Source of the DNA: Parcubacteria group bacterium GW2011_GWB1_40_14
GTDB taxonomy: Bacteria > Patescibacteriota > Minisyncoccia > Terrybacterales > GWB1-40-14
DNA length: 38,764 nucleotides
NCBI GenBank assembly: GCA_000996085.1
Contig: LBYG01000004.1
Location: 1-38,764, forward strand
Direction: 5' to 3'
Made by a program: the position numbers and the translations under genes
Shown here: positions 1-5,938 of the stretch, piece after piece
Position numbering within the stretch: the stretch's first letter is position 1
Layout of the letters: every line of letters begins with the position of its first letter
The notes under the pieces: model-generated
What the model was told of the DNA's origin: nothing
What the model saw: the letters and a program-made list of their open reading frames with translations, nothing else
The model's database searches: none

Positions 1-1
1 A

Positions 2-376
2 AACAGCAAAATTAACCCCAAAGACGCCAAAGAAAAATTAGCACGCAACATAGTTGCCTGGCTTTGGGGAGATAAAGAAGCGCAAGCGGCACAAGAAGAG
101 TTTAACAGGGTTTTTAGGGACAAAAAATTACCCACAAAAGCACAGGAAGTTTTTGTGTCGCCAGATAAACCCCTGGGGTTGCCGCAGTTTCTTCACGTAA
201 GCGGAGCCACAAATTCTTCAACTGTGGCCAGACATAAAATTTTAGAAAACGCAGTTTATATTGACGGAGAACGGGCCAATTATGAATCACATCCAGAAAT
301 AGACACAATAAAAGAACATATTATTAAAATAGGCCACACAATAATAAAAACAGTGCCCAAAAAAGATAACCTATAA
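2..376 (+). CDS. tyrS: Tyrosyl-tRNA synthetase, C-terminal part (5' truncated by window edge)
   Basis: The frame is open from the window edge and ends at a TAA. It reads as the end of a class I tyrosyl-tRNA synthetase. The opening NPKDAKEKLARNIVAWLWG matches the TyrRS segment just after the catalytic domain. A short linker follows, then an S4-like RNA-binding domain (from about LPQFLHVSGATNSSTVARH to VYIDGERA), which in this family contacts tRNA-Tyr. About 124 codons are visible; the HIGH and KMSKS motifs would lie upstream of the window. An internal GTG at 155 could be mistaken for a start, but the homology runs unbroken across it. The gene is followed by an inverted repeat ending in six Ts (454-513), which could terminate its transcript. 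Family identity is fairly certain. Confidence 0.88.
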   Translation, partial: NSKINPKDAKEKLARNIVAWLWGDKEAQAAQEEFNRVFRDKKLPTKAQEVFVSPDKPLGLPQFLHVSGATNSSTVARHKILENAVYIDGERANYESHPEIDTIKEHIIKIGHTIIKTVPKKDNL

Positions 377-453
377 TAAGCCTGTCAATAACCGTTTTTG
401 ACCTCGCGCCCCCAAGGATTTGAGACCGGCAAACGGTGTGTATAATCTCAAAA

Positions 454-513
454 GGTGCGGGGTTGACACAAACCCTTGCATGTTTATAATGGCGTTGACC
501 CCGCACCTTTTTT
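454..513 (+). promoter_or_regulatory. Consensus promoter inside an inverted repeat ending in a T-run
   Basis: TTGACA (463-468) and TATAAT (485-490) are both exact consensus, 16 nt apart. The -35 is embedded in the box GGTGCGGGGTTGAC (454-467). GGTGCGGGGT (454-463) pairs perfectly with ACCCCGCACC (498-507), which is followed by TTTTTT (508-513). The same DNA can therefore act as a strong promoter and as a terminator for transcripts arriving from tyrS. The small acidic ORF at 625 lies downstream. A second -10-like TATAAT (441-446) sits just upstream of the box. Confidence 0.6.
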
Positions 514-551
514 AGATAAATAGCCATTTTTATCGGCTTATGTTTTGAAAA

Positions 552-590
552 GGTGCGGGGTTGATTTAAATTAATTAACAAAAATACATA
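552..590 (+). promoter_or_regulatory. Second copy of the GGTGCGGGGTTGA box with weaker promoter
   Basis: GGTGCGGGGTTGAT (552-565) repeats the box at 454-467. It again places a -35-like hexamer (TTGATT, 561-566) at its 3' edge, with a plausible -10 TACATA at 585-590 (18-nt spacer). It lies 35 nt upstream of the small acidic ORF and is the nearest promoter candidate for it. The other copies in the window are on the minus strand at 3711-3725 and 3846-3859. Confidence 0.45.
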
Positions 591-624
591 GCATAAAGTC
601 TATTTTTTGGGGGAGGTGAGCAGT

Positions 625-786
625 ATGTTTGAAGAAATTTTAAACACAACAATCAAAACACCGGATGATTTTTCTGACGATCCCGATCCGGCAGCGGACG
701 ACTTGGGCGATGACCTAGAAGAACTTGAAGAGGAAGATTCAAGTGAAGATGAAAGCTCTGAAGAAAGCGATGATGTCGAAATATAG
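625..786 (+). CDS. Small acidic protein, 53 aa, unknown
   Basis: This is an ATG-to-TAG frame with an excellent ribosome binding site (GGGGGAGGTGA, 5 nt from the ATG), a strong promoter region upstream and a bidirectional terminator 20 bp downstream. The product starts MFEEILNTTIKTPDDF, and from about residue 18 it is almost entirely Asp, Glu and Ser (for example EELEEEDSSEDESS). It has no Cys, no membrane segment and no known motif. The composition suggests a disordered, highly charged cytosolic peptide, perhaps a nucleic-acid mimic or a partner of basic proteins, but that is only inference. The signals around the ORF, rather than its sequence, make it likely to be a real gene. I do not recognise a family. 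Confidence 0.6.
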   Translation: MFEEILNTTIKTPDDFSDDPDPAADDLGDDLEELEEEDSSEDESSEESDDVEI

Positions 787-805
787 CTTGCGACGATTTT
801 TATAA

Positions 806-840
806 AACCCCCGATCTAAAAGGATCGGGGGTTATTTTAT
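806..840. terminator. Bidirectional intrinsic terminator
   Basis: AACCCCCGATC (806-816) pairs perfectly with GATCGGGGGTT (823-833) around a 6-nt loop. T-rich sequence follows on the plus strand, and an A-rich stretch precedes it, which reads as U-rich on the minus strand. It serves the acidic ORF (plus) and the ruvC end (minus, stop at 855). Confidence 0.85.
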
Positions 841-854
841 ATAAATATAATACT

Positions 855-1334
855 CTATAAACGTATTTTATTTCTATAAAAAGCTACACAAGAAGCAATA
901 GCCAAGGCATCAGCCGCGTCATCGGGACGCGGCATTTCTTTTAGCTTTAATATTTTTTGGACCATCTGACCAACCTTTAGCTTGTTTGCCCGCCCGGAAA
1001 AAGCAATAAATTGTTTTACTTGAAGAGGCGTTATTTCAGTCAATTCTCCCCACCCGGAAGACGTTGCCAAAATAACACCGCGGGCTTCCGCCACAGTAAT
1101 GGCGGTTTTTCTGTTTTTGGCAAAAAATAACTGCTCTACAGCTATTACATCAGGTTTCATTTTTTCTAAAAGCAAATTTAAAGAAAAAGCTATCGTCTTC
1201 AACCGTTCATCTTTGAGGCTTTCTTTTGATGTTTTTATTGTTCCGTAATCAATACAGCGTAAGGTGCGACCGGATACCTCAACCAGCCCCCAACCCACAA
1301 TCGCTATTCCCGGATCAATACCTAAAATTCTCAT
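855..1334 (-). CDS. ruvC: Holliday junction resolvase RuvC
   Basis: RuvC is the endonuclease that cuts Holliday junctions symmetrically after RuvAB branch migration. The 159-aa product has the RNase H-like fold signature: the first catalytic Asp in MRILGIDPGIAIVGWG, a Glu in VIAVEQLFFAKN, and the C-terminal Asp pair in RPDDAADALAIA. The length is close to the family norm (E. coli 173 aa). The basic segment FSGRANKLKVGQMV fits the DNA-binding region. It lies downstream of yebC on the same strand with a 68-bp gap holding an inverted repeat (1351-1397). The ruvC-yebC pairing is common in bacteria, but here ruvA and ruvB are several kilobases away. Confidence 0.96.
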   Translation of the reverse strand: MRILGIDPGIAIVGWGLVEVSGRTLRCIDYGTIKTSKESLKDERLKTIAFSLNLLLEKMKPDVIAVEQLFFAKNRKTAITVAEARGVILATSSGWGELTEITPLQVKQFIAFSGRANKLKVGQMVQKILKLKEMPRPDDAADALAIASCVAFYRNKIRL

Positions 1335-1350
1335 GCAGCGTTTAGCATAT

Positions 1351-1397
1351 AGCGGTTAGCGTTTAGTTCGTAATTTTTACCCTAAACGCTTAACGCT
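1351..1397. repeat. Inverted repeat between yebC and ruvC
   Basis: AGCGGTTAGCGTTTAG (1351-1366) and CTAAACGCTTAACGCT (1382-1397) form an imperfect 16-bp stem. Further copies of the AGCGTTTAG word stand at 1337-1345 and 1396-1404. There is no T-run. It may be an mRNA stability or processing element between the two genes; its function is unknown. Confidence 0.5.
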
Positions 1398-1402
1398 AAA
1401 CG

Positions 1403-2125
1403 CTAGTCTTTAATATTTGAATAAATTTCCTGAATGTCGTCATGTTCATCTAAGGCTTCAAATAGACGCTCCAAAACGTTTCTATCTTGTTCCGAAACAG
1501 CTACAGGATTTTTCGGAACCCACTCAACAGAGGCAGATTGTATTTCAATTCCGGAGTCAAGCAAAAGTTTTTTTATTTCCTCCAATTTTTCTATGGGAAC
1601 AACAATATTTAAACCGTCTTCTTTTTCAACAATATCTTCCGCTCCGGCATTAATAACTTCAAGGGTTAAACTTTCTATAAGTTCCTTGTTTTCGGGTAGG
1701 GACGTATTAATTACGCCGGAATGAGAAAACATCCAGCTAACCGAACCCTCTCCGCCCATTTTACCCTGATGTTTAGTTAAAATATTCTTTACCTCAGAAA
1801 TCGTCCTGTTTTTGTTGTCAGTAATTCCTTCAATTATTAAAGCAATCCCCGAGGGGCCATAGGCTTCATACACAAAACTTTCAAGCGCCTCTCCTCCGCC
1901 CTTGCCACTGCCTCGTTCAACGGCTCTTGTGATGTTTTCTTTGGGCATATTGAATTTTCGGGCCTTCTCTATTTCCATGCGCAATCTGGAATTTTTATCC
2001 GGATCTTCACCATCGCGCGCCGCAATAGCAATAAGACGGGCTAGCTTACTGAAAACAACGCCCCTTTTTTTATCTTGAGCCTCTTTTTGATGTTTAATTG
2101 TAGACCATTTAGAATGACCGGACAT
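1403..2125 (-). CDS. yebC: YebC/PmpR family protein
   Basis: The 240-aa product starts MSGHSKWSTIKHQK, the signature N-terminus of the YebC/TACO1 family, and keeps the family blocks (DPDKNSRLRMEIEKARKFN, MPKENITRAVERG, EAYGPSGIALIIE, SWMFSHSGVI). Family members have been described as transcriptional regulators and as translation factors that help ribosomes through difficult peptide stretches. An in-frame start exists 16 codons further upstream, but homology begins exactly at the ATG at 2125. No clear Shine-Dalgarno is present. Instead a strong hairpin (2128-2168) abuts the start, and an extended -10 (TGTTATAAT, 2212-2220 on the minus strand) lies upstream. The gene probably shares a transcript with ruvC. 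Confidence 0.95.
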   Translation of the reverse strand: MSGHSKWSTIKHQKEAQDKKRGVVFSKLARLIAIAARDGEDPDKNSRLRMEIEKARKFNMPKENITRAVERGSGKGGGEALESFVYEAYGPSGIALIIEGITDNKNRTISEVKNILTKHQGKMGGEGSVSWMFSHSGVINTSLPENKELIESLTLEVINAGAEDIVEKEDGLNIVVPIEKLEEIKKLLLDSGIEIQSASVEWVPKNPVAVSEQDRNVLERLFEALDEHDDIQEIYSNIKD

Positions 2126-2127
2126 GC

Positions 2128-2168
2128 CGACGGTGCCTGCGAGCGTTAACGAGCAGTATGCACCGTCG
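2128..2168 (-). promoter_or_regulatory. Stable leader hairpin abutting the yebC start codon
   Basis: CGACGGTGC (2128-2136) and GCACCGTCG (2160-2168) pair perfectly. Inside them CTGC (2137-2140) pairs with GCAG (2153-2156), enclosing the palindrome CGTTAACG. The stem ends 2 nt from the yebC ATG, where a ribosome binding site would normally be. It could impede or gate initiation. Confidence 0.5.
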
Positions 2169-2220
2169 TGCACACGCCGAAGCGCAGCGTAGGAGTGTTA
2201 CCTAATTAATTATTATAACA

Positions 2221-3618
2221 CTAAGCGCGCAGCTTTTTTCTTATGATAAAAACAGCAAAGCCTCCCAGAAAACCCAAGAGTAACGCTAAGGACAAGACAA
2301 GAAAGTTTTTTGATTTTAACCACGTAGAAGACTGAGCCTTTAACTGATTTATTTGTTCATTATCGTCTTGTCCGAAAAAAGAATCAGCGTTGTTGTTTGC
2401 AGGAACGGATTTTTCCGTTTTGACGGCAGAAACACCTTCGTTTATGTCGGGCGCTGTTGCTATAGCAACAGCATTTGGTTCGATTGTTTGAGTTTCTGTC
2501 CCAGGCATATCGGACGATGCAGAAAGTTTGTTTTTTTCTCCGGGCGTTGCTTCCTGGGTCCATAGCCACGAGCCATCAATTTTGACCAAACTGAAACCCT
2601 CTTTTGTTTTGCCGTACTGTATGGCGTCTTTGAGTTCATTGTTTTTATCAAAAAATTTAATAGTATCCCCGTCGTTGTTTAAATTAATATGGGTTTCGTG
2701 AGCATAAAAAACTAAATATTTCTTTGGTTCCAACAGAATATCGGTTCCTATAACAAATATTTTTGTCGGGTCTGTAATAGTCCATCCGGAAAGATCAACT
2801 ACGCTATCTCCAAGATTAACTATTTCTATGAATTCAAGATCGCTGTCGGCTCCGAGAGGATTTGGGATAAGTTCGGACAAATATACTTCTATTTTTGCCG
2901 GAGGTTCTTGTTGTTCGCTTGGCAAAGGCTCTTGAGTTGTTTGTGTATTATCCGGGGTTGTTTCAGGAGCCGAAGGAATTTCGGTTGATGAAGGCGGCGG
3001 TTCATCGGGTTGCGGGGGAGGAGGCGGTGGTTCTGCTGGCGGAGGAGGTGGTGGTTGAGGATTTTGTTGCCAGATAGAGTTTTCTTCTCCTGGCGTGCCC
3101 CCATCAAAAAGTCCTTCAAACCACACACCTTGCGAGTTTAATTCTAATGTTTTTCCGTTTCCGTTTGCGCCTAAAGAACTAGAAAAACTCACGGAAACCA
3201 CCGTTGAAGCTGCTTCATCCCGCAAACTTAAAGAGTCAGATATATTTTTTATATACATCACAGTATCGATTAATGTTCCTGTAAAACTGGGATGGTTTGC
3301 GAGAAAAAGCGAAGCATTTCCTGTTAGAATTGCATATTGATTCGGTTGTAACAACATAGAACCCTGGCCGCCATTTATAGGAGGCGCGTTAAGGCCATGA
3401 GGACCATTACTATCTATGAATTTCCAATCAGTTATATCTATGGGCTCAAGACTGTAGTTGTAGATTTCAATCCATTCTTTGCTTATCCCAGATTGATCCG
3501 TATCCGATCCTTGAAGGTCGTACATTATTTCTGTGATCAGAAGATCGCTTTGAGCTTTTGCTGAAGAAACAGAAAAAAATAAAGAGAATATAATAAATAA
3601 AAAAGTATATTTAGACAT
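2221..3618 (-). CDS. Secreted/anchored lamin-tail-domain (LTD) protein
   Basis: The 465-aa product has a signal peptide (about residues 1-23, ending SSAKAQ) and a first LTD domain (from SDLLITEIMYDLQGSD through WIEIYNYS and ITDWKFI). A proline-rich linker with runs of PPPPP follows at about 190-235, then a second LTD-type domain (SELIPNPLGADSDLEFIEI, WTITDPTK), and a C-terminal membrane helix (LVLSLALLLGFLGGFAVFII) with a basic tail. LTD repeats are beta-sandwich modules common in extracellular bacterial proteins, including those of CPR bacteria. The arrangement suggests a surface protein held by its C-terminus with the LTD domains outside. The ATG at 3618 is preferred over an in-frame TTG two codons upstream. 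A terminator-like hairpin lies just upstream (3648-3674). Confidence 0.82.
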   Translation of the reverse strand: MSKYTFLFIIFSLFFSVSSAKAQSDLLITEIMYDLQGSDTDQSGISKEWIEIYNYSLEPIDITDWKFIDSNGPHGLNAPPINGGQGSMLLQPNQYAILTGNASLFLANHPSFTGTLIDTVMYIKNISDSLSLRDEAASTVVSVSFSSSLGANGNGKTLELNSQGVWFEGLFDGGTPGEENSIWQQNPQPPPPPPAEPPPPPPQPDEPPPSSTEIPSAPETTPDNTQTTQEPLPSEQQEPPAKIEVYLSELIPNPLGADSDLEFIEIVNLGDSVVDLSGWTITDPTKIFVIGTDILLEPKKYLVFYAHETHINLNNDGDTIKFFDKNNELKDAIQYGKTKEGFSLVKIDGSWLWTQEATPGEKNKLSASSDMPGTETQTIEPNAVAIATAPDINEGVSAVKTEKSVPANNNADSFFGQDDNEQINQLKAQSSTWLKSKNFLVLSLALLLGFLGGFAVFIIRKKLRA

Positions 3619-3647
3619 AAACAATAATTATCAGTTTAAATTTCTTA

Positions 3648-3674
3648 TAAAAACCCCGTAATTTTCTAACGAGG
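3648..3674 (-). terminator. Terminator-like hairpin just upstream of the LTD gene
   Basis: On the minus strand CCTCGT (3674-3669) pairs with ACGGGG (3659-3654), one G-U pair included, followed directly by TTTTT. It lies 30 bp before the LTD start codon, so it would stop transcripts entering from 3.7-3.9 kb. It is either the end of a short RNA or an attenuator for the LTD gene. Confidence 0.5.
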
Positions 3675-3890
3675 CATATGTTTACTGTTTTAATTATTAT
3701 TTGCTCTCAGGTCAACCCCCACACCAGTTTTTGCAGAGCGAGTTATTGGTTTTGGGGTGTCGTAACATTTCAAAACCTTTGCATTATCGATAAGGGTTAA
3801 AAGATTGGTATTTACGAATATTCTTGCCGCAAAAATGGTGTGTGGGTCAACCCCGCACCACATTTTATTTAGCGCGAGGTTAAAAACCGG
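3675..3890 (-). promoter_or_regulatory. Intergenic region with two GGTG(C/T)GGGG-TTGAC boxes
   Basis: There is no ORF here. Read on the minus strand, it holds GGTGCGGGGTTGAC (3859-3846) and the variant GGTGTGGGGGTTGAC (3725-3711). Both end in a -35-like TTGACC and match the boxes downstream of tyrS. The second is followed, 17 nt later, by a weak -10 (TAAAAC) and then by the hairpin at 3648-3674. A weak CCGG-loop-CCGG plus TTTTT at about 3883-3900 may end the PH-domain gene transcript. Confidence 0.4.
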
Positions 3891-4424
3891 TTAATCCGGA
3901 CGGGTTAAAGACTGTTCATGCGCTACGGCGTAACGTTGTTGGTTCATTATCGTCTCTTTTAATTTTTCAGGATAACGCACCTGGAAAAAATCAAATTCAG
4001 GAACCTCAGCGGCGCTGCGTATTTTTATGTCTCCATAATGCAAAAACGTAGGAAGAACGCCACTAATTTTTATTGTGATGTCTTGTATGCGCGAGAGACG
4101 GGCTTCAGCAACCGTTCTATGGAAAACACCTTTTTGTTCGATGTGTATGAGACGCTCATTGGTTACGATAAGAACATCTAGGTAATAAGTTACTAACGCC
4201 CAGAATAACCAGATCCACAAGGCCCAAATCCATACAAGCGAACCTAAAAACAATAAATTTAAAAAAGGCGCCTGCCCTAACGCTGGAAATATAGCGCCAA
4301 GAGTAGGAATCAGTATCAAGGGCAGTAAAATCAAACCAACTGCAGAACCATAAACCGTAGCAAAGGCCACCCAAAATTTGCGGTTTACTGACAGGATTTT
4401 TTCATTTTCATGAAGTGATATCAT
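3891..4424 (-). CDS. Membrane protein with bacterial PH domain (YdbS/YvcB-like)
   Basis: The 177-aa product has two hydrophobic segments (about 18-45 and 52-85, the second rich in Trp, WIWALWIWLFWALVTYY). A cytosolic C-terminal domain follows with the bPH2 pattern TNERLIHIEQKGVF, then LSRIQDITIKISGVL and a strand containing GDIKIRSAA. This is the usual layout of DUF304/bPH2 membrane proteins, which have a structural, poorly understood role at the cytoplasmic face. It overlaps the 3' end of the small membrane gene at 4408-4644 by 17 bp, so translation is probably coupled, and it is the last gene of a ruvB-led transcript. Confidence 0.78.
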   Translation of the reverse strand: MISLHENEKILSVNRKFWVAFATVYGSAVGLILLPLILIPTLGAIFPALGQAPFLNLLFLGSLVWIWALWIWLFWALVTYYLDVLIVTNERLIHIEQKGVFHRTVAEARLSRIQDITIKISGVLPTFLHYGDIKIRSAAEVPEFDFFQVRYPEKLKETIMNQQRYAVAHEQSLTRPD

Positions 4425-4644
4425 AGAAAACTTCTAAAAGATTATTCCAGGGAATCGACAAAAAAGATAACAAGATTAAAGCAAAAAAGACAGCGCTACC
4501 GCAAAGAACAACCGTGCCGAACAATTTGGACCTATCTCCTTGAACACCAAATTTAAAAAAATGCATTGCTATTACTACGCTTGATAAGCCCAAAAGCGAG
4601 GATATTAATATGAATATTGAAAAGGCGATTAAAAACATAAACAA
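4408..4644 (-). CDS. Small two-helix membrane protein, unknown
   Basis: The 78-aa product has two clear hydrophobic helices (FMFLIAFSIFILISSLLGL and GTVVLCGSAVFFALILLSFL) joined by a short basic loop (FKFGVQGDRSKL). It lies 6 bp after ruvB and overlaps the following PH-domain gene by 17 bp, a typical middle-gene arrangement in a compact operon. I recognise no family. Its place next to a PH-domain membrane protein suggests the two form a membrane complex, which is inference from position only. Confidence 0.62.
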   Translation of the reverse strand: MFMFLIAFSIFILISSLLGLSSVVIAMHFFKFGVQGDRSKLFGTVVLCGSAVFFALILLSFLSIPWNNLLEVFYDITS

Positions 4645-4650
4645 ATTTTA

Positions 4651-5685
4651 TCAGAGAAGTTGTTCGTTTTGAGGTTCTTCGGGGTTTTCTGGCGGAGGAT
4701 TAAAACCAAGATGTTGCCAGGCTATTTTTGTAACCATTCTTCCGCGCGGAGTTCGGGTTAAAAATCCAAGTCTTAACAAATAAGGCTCAAAAACCTCAAG
4801 AATTGTCTCTTCCTCTTCCGCAGAAGAAGCCGCTATGGCTTGTATTCCTGCCGGACCACCGTTAAAACGTTCAATAAGCACTTTAAGTATTTTACGATCC
4901 TGCGCATCCAGGCCGACTTCGTCTATCTCCAGCATAGCAAGACTTTTCATTACTATTTCTTCATCAATCGAGGCCCTTCCTTCTACTTGGGCCAAATCAC
5001 GACAGCGTTTTAGCAGACGGTTGGCTACGCGCGGTGTTGCGCGGGAAGCCGCAGCCAAACGGGCGCGCGCCTTGGGTGTTAACGGAATGTTTAAAATTTT
5101 AGCCGAACGATCAAGAATGTCTTCTATTTCTTTTTGAGTATAAAATTCTAAACGGAAAGTTGAGCCGAAACGCGAACGTAATGGGGCAGATAACAAACCG
5201 ATGCGTGTGGTGGCGGCAACAAGAGTGAATGGGGGAAGGGGTAATTGTATAGTGCGCGCTCCGGTGCCTTTGCCCAAAACTATATCTAAAGAGCGCGATT
5301 CCATGGCCGGATATAAAACTTCTTCGATGAGTTTAGATAAACGGTGAACTTCATCTATGAATAAAAAATCACCGGCTTCCAAATTTGTTAATATTGCGGC
5401 AAGATCACCGACTTTTTCTATGGCTGGCCCGGATGTAACACGAAGATTTGCCCGCATTTCTTTAGCAATAATATAAGCAAGGGTAGTTTTTCCTATACCA
5501 GCAGGTCCGTGTATAAGTATGTGTTCAAGGGATTCTTGTCTTATTTTCGCGGCGGCAATAGCCACATCCAAATTATTTTTTGTGACTTCTTGGCCGATAT
5601 ATTCTTTAAAGCTTTGAGGCCTTAAAGTTTGTATCAGCATATTTTCTTCACGAGCTTCGTCTTGTTCTTCAGGTGGTAAAGACAT
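4651..5685 (-). CDS. ruvB: Holliday junction branch migration ATPase RuvB
   Basis: RuvB is the hexameric AAA+ motor that drives branch migration with RuvA. The 344-aa product carries the family opening (LRPQSFKEYIGQ), Walker A (HGPAGIGKTTLAYIIA), Walker B (FLFIDEVHRL), sensor 1 (FTLVAATTR), the arginine-finger segment (PLRSRFG) and the C-terminal winged helix (GGPAGIQAIAASSAEEEETI, RTPRGRMVT). Length is normal for the family. No Shine-Dalgarno is evident before the ATG at 5685. A minus promoter with -35 TTCAAC and -10 TATATT can be read at about 5700-5730, overlapping the plus-strand promoter of the neighbouring RNA gene. Confidence 0.97.
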   Translation of the reverse strand: MSLPPEEQDEAREENMLIQTLRPQSFKEYIGQEVTKNNLDVAIAAAKIRQESLEHILIHGPAGIGKTTLAYIIAKEMRANLRVTSGPAIEKVGDLAAILTNLEAGDFLFIDEVHRLSKLIEEVLYPAMESRSLDIVLGKGTGARTIQLPLPPFTLVAATTRIGLLSAPLRSRFGSTFRLEFYTQKEIEDILDRSAKILNIPLTPKARARLAAASRATPRVANRLLKRCRDLAQVEGRASIDEEIVMKSLAMLEIDEVGLDAQDRKILKVLIERFNGGPAGIQAIAASSAEEEETILEVFEPYLLRLGFLTRTPRGRMVTKIAWQHLGFNPPPENPEEPQNEQLL

Positions 5686-5689
5686 ACAC

Positions 5690-5718
5690 TTGACAAGTTG
5701 AATATAATTTGATATACT
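5690..5718 (+). promoter_or_regulatory. Near-consensus promoter for the ncRNA at 5.7 kb
   Basis: TTGACA (5690-5695) and TATACT (5713-5718) are separated by exactly 17 nt, which predicts a start near 5725. It faces away from ruvB and has no ORF downstream on its strand, only the structured segment 5725-5926. Confidence 0.75.
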
Positions 5719-5724
5719 ATAGAC

Positions 5725-5926
5725 GTTGAAAAAGAATCTATTTTTTGGATGTATACATGAGCTGCCGGGAGCCCGTACCTATTAAGTACCATAACACACT
5801 CGGTACTTAACAGGTGCGGGTTAGGGGCCTTCTTTAGCTGGACTGTTTGGTTTCGACTGAATTGTTCCTCGGGGATGCTCTTTACTCTCGGGTTCCCAAG
5901 CCTAGAGTTTTTTTAGCCGGCAGCTC
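5725..5926 (+). ncRNA. Probable structured small RNA, about 190-200 nt
   Basis: It is transcribed from a near-consensus promoter and contains no ORF. CCCGTACCTATTAAGTACC (5773-5791) pairs with GGTACTTAACAGGTGCGGG (5802-5820) as a 19-bp hairpin with only two imperfect positions. GAGCTGCCGG (5759-5768) pairs perfectly with CCGGCAGCTC (5917-5926), and this closing stem continues outward with mismatches. A terminator-like hairpin with ACTCT/AGAGT arms is followed by seven Ts (5908-5914). GGGAGCCCG (5768-5776) can also pair with CGGGTTCCC (5889-5897), competing with that terminator. Length and rod-like closure resemble 6S RNA, but I see no diagnostic sequence. The 3' end, near 5915 or 5930, is uncertain. 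It lies between divergent ruvB and the end of pilB. Confidence 0.55.
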
Positions 5927-5938
5927 TTGCGTACATCT

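Noticed and set aside
1403-2173. Longer YebC with 16 extra N-terminal residues
   Set aside because: The family signature MSGHSKW starts exactly at 2125, and the extra codons run through a strong hairpin.
5725-5926. tmRNA, because GGTTTCGAC occurs in the RNA as it does near tmRNA 5' ends
   Set aside because: There is no acceptor/T-arm partner (GTTCGA-type loop) or tag reading frame, and the closing stem is a long generic helix and not a tRNA acceptor.
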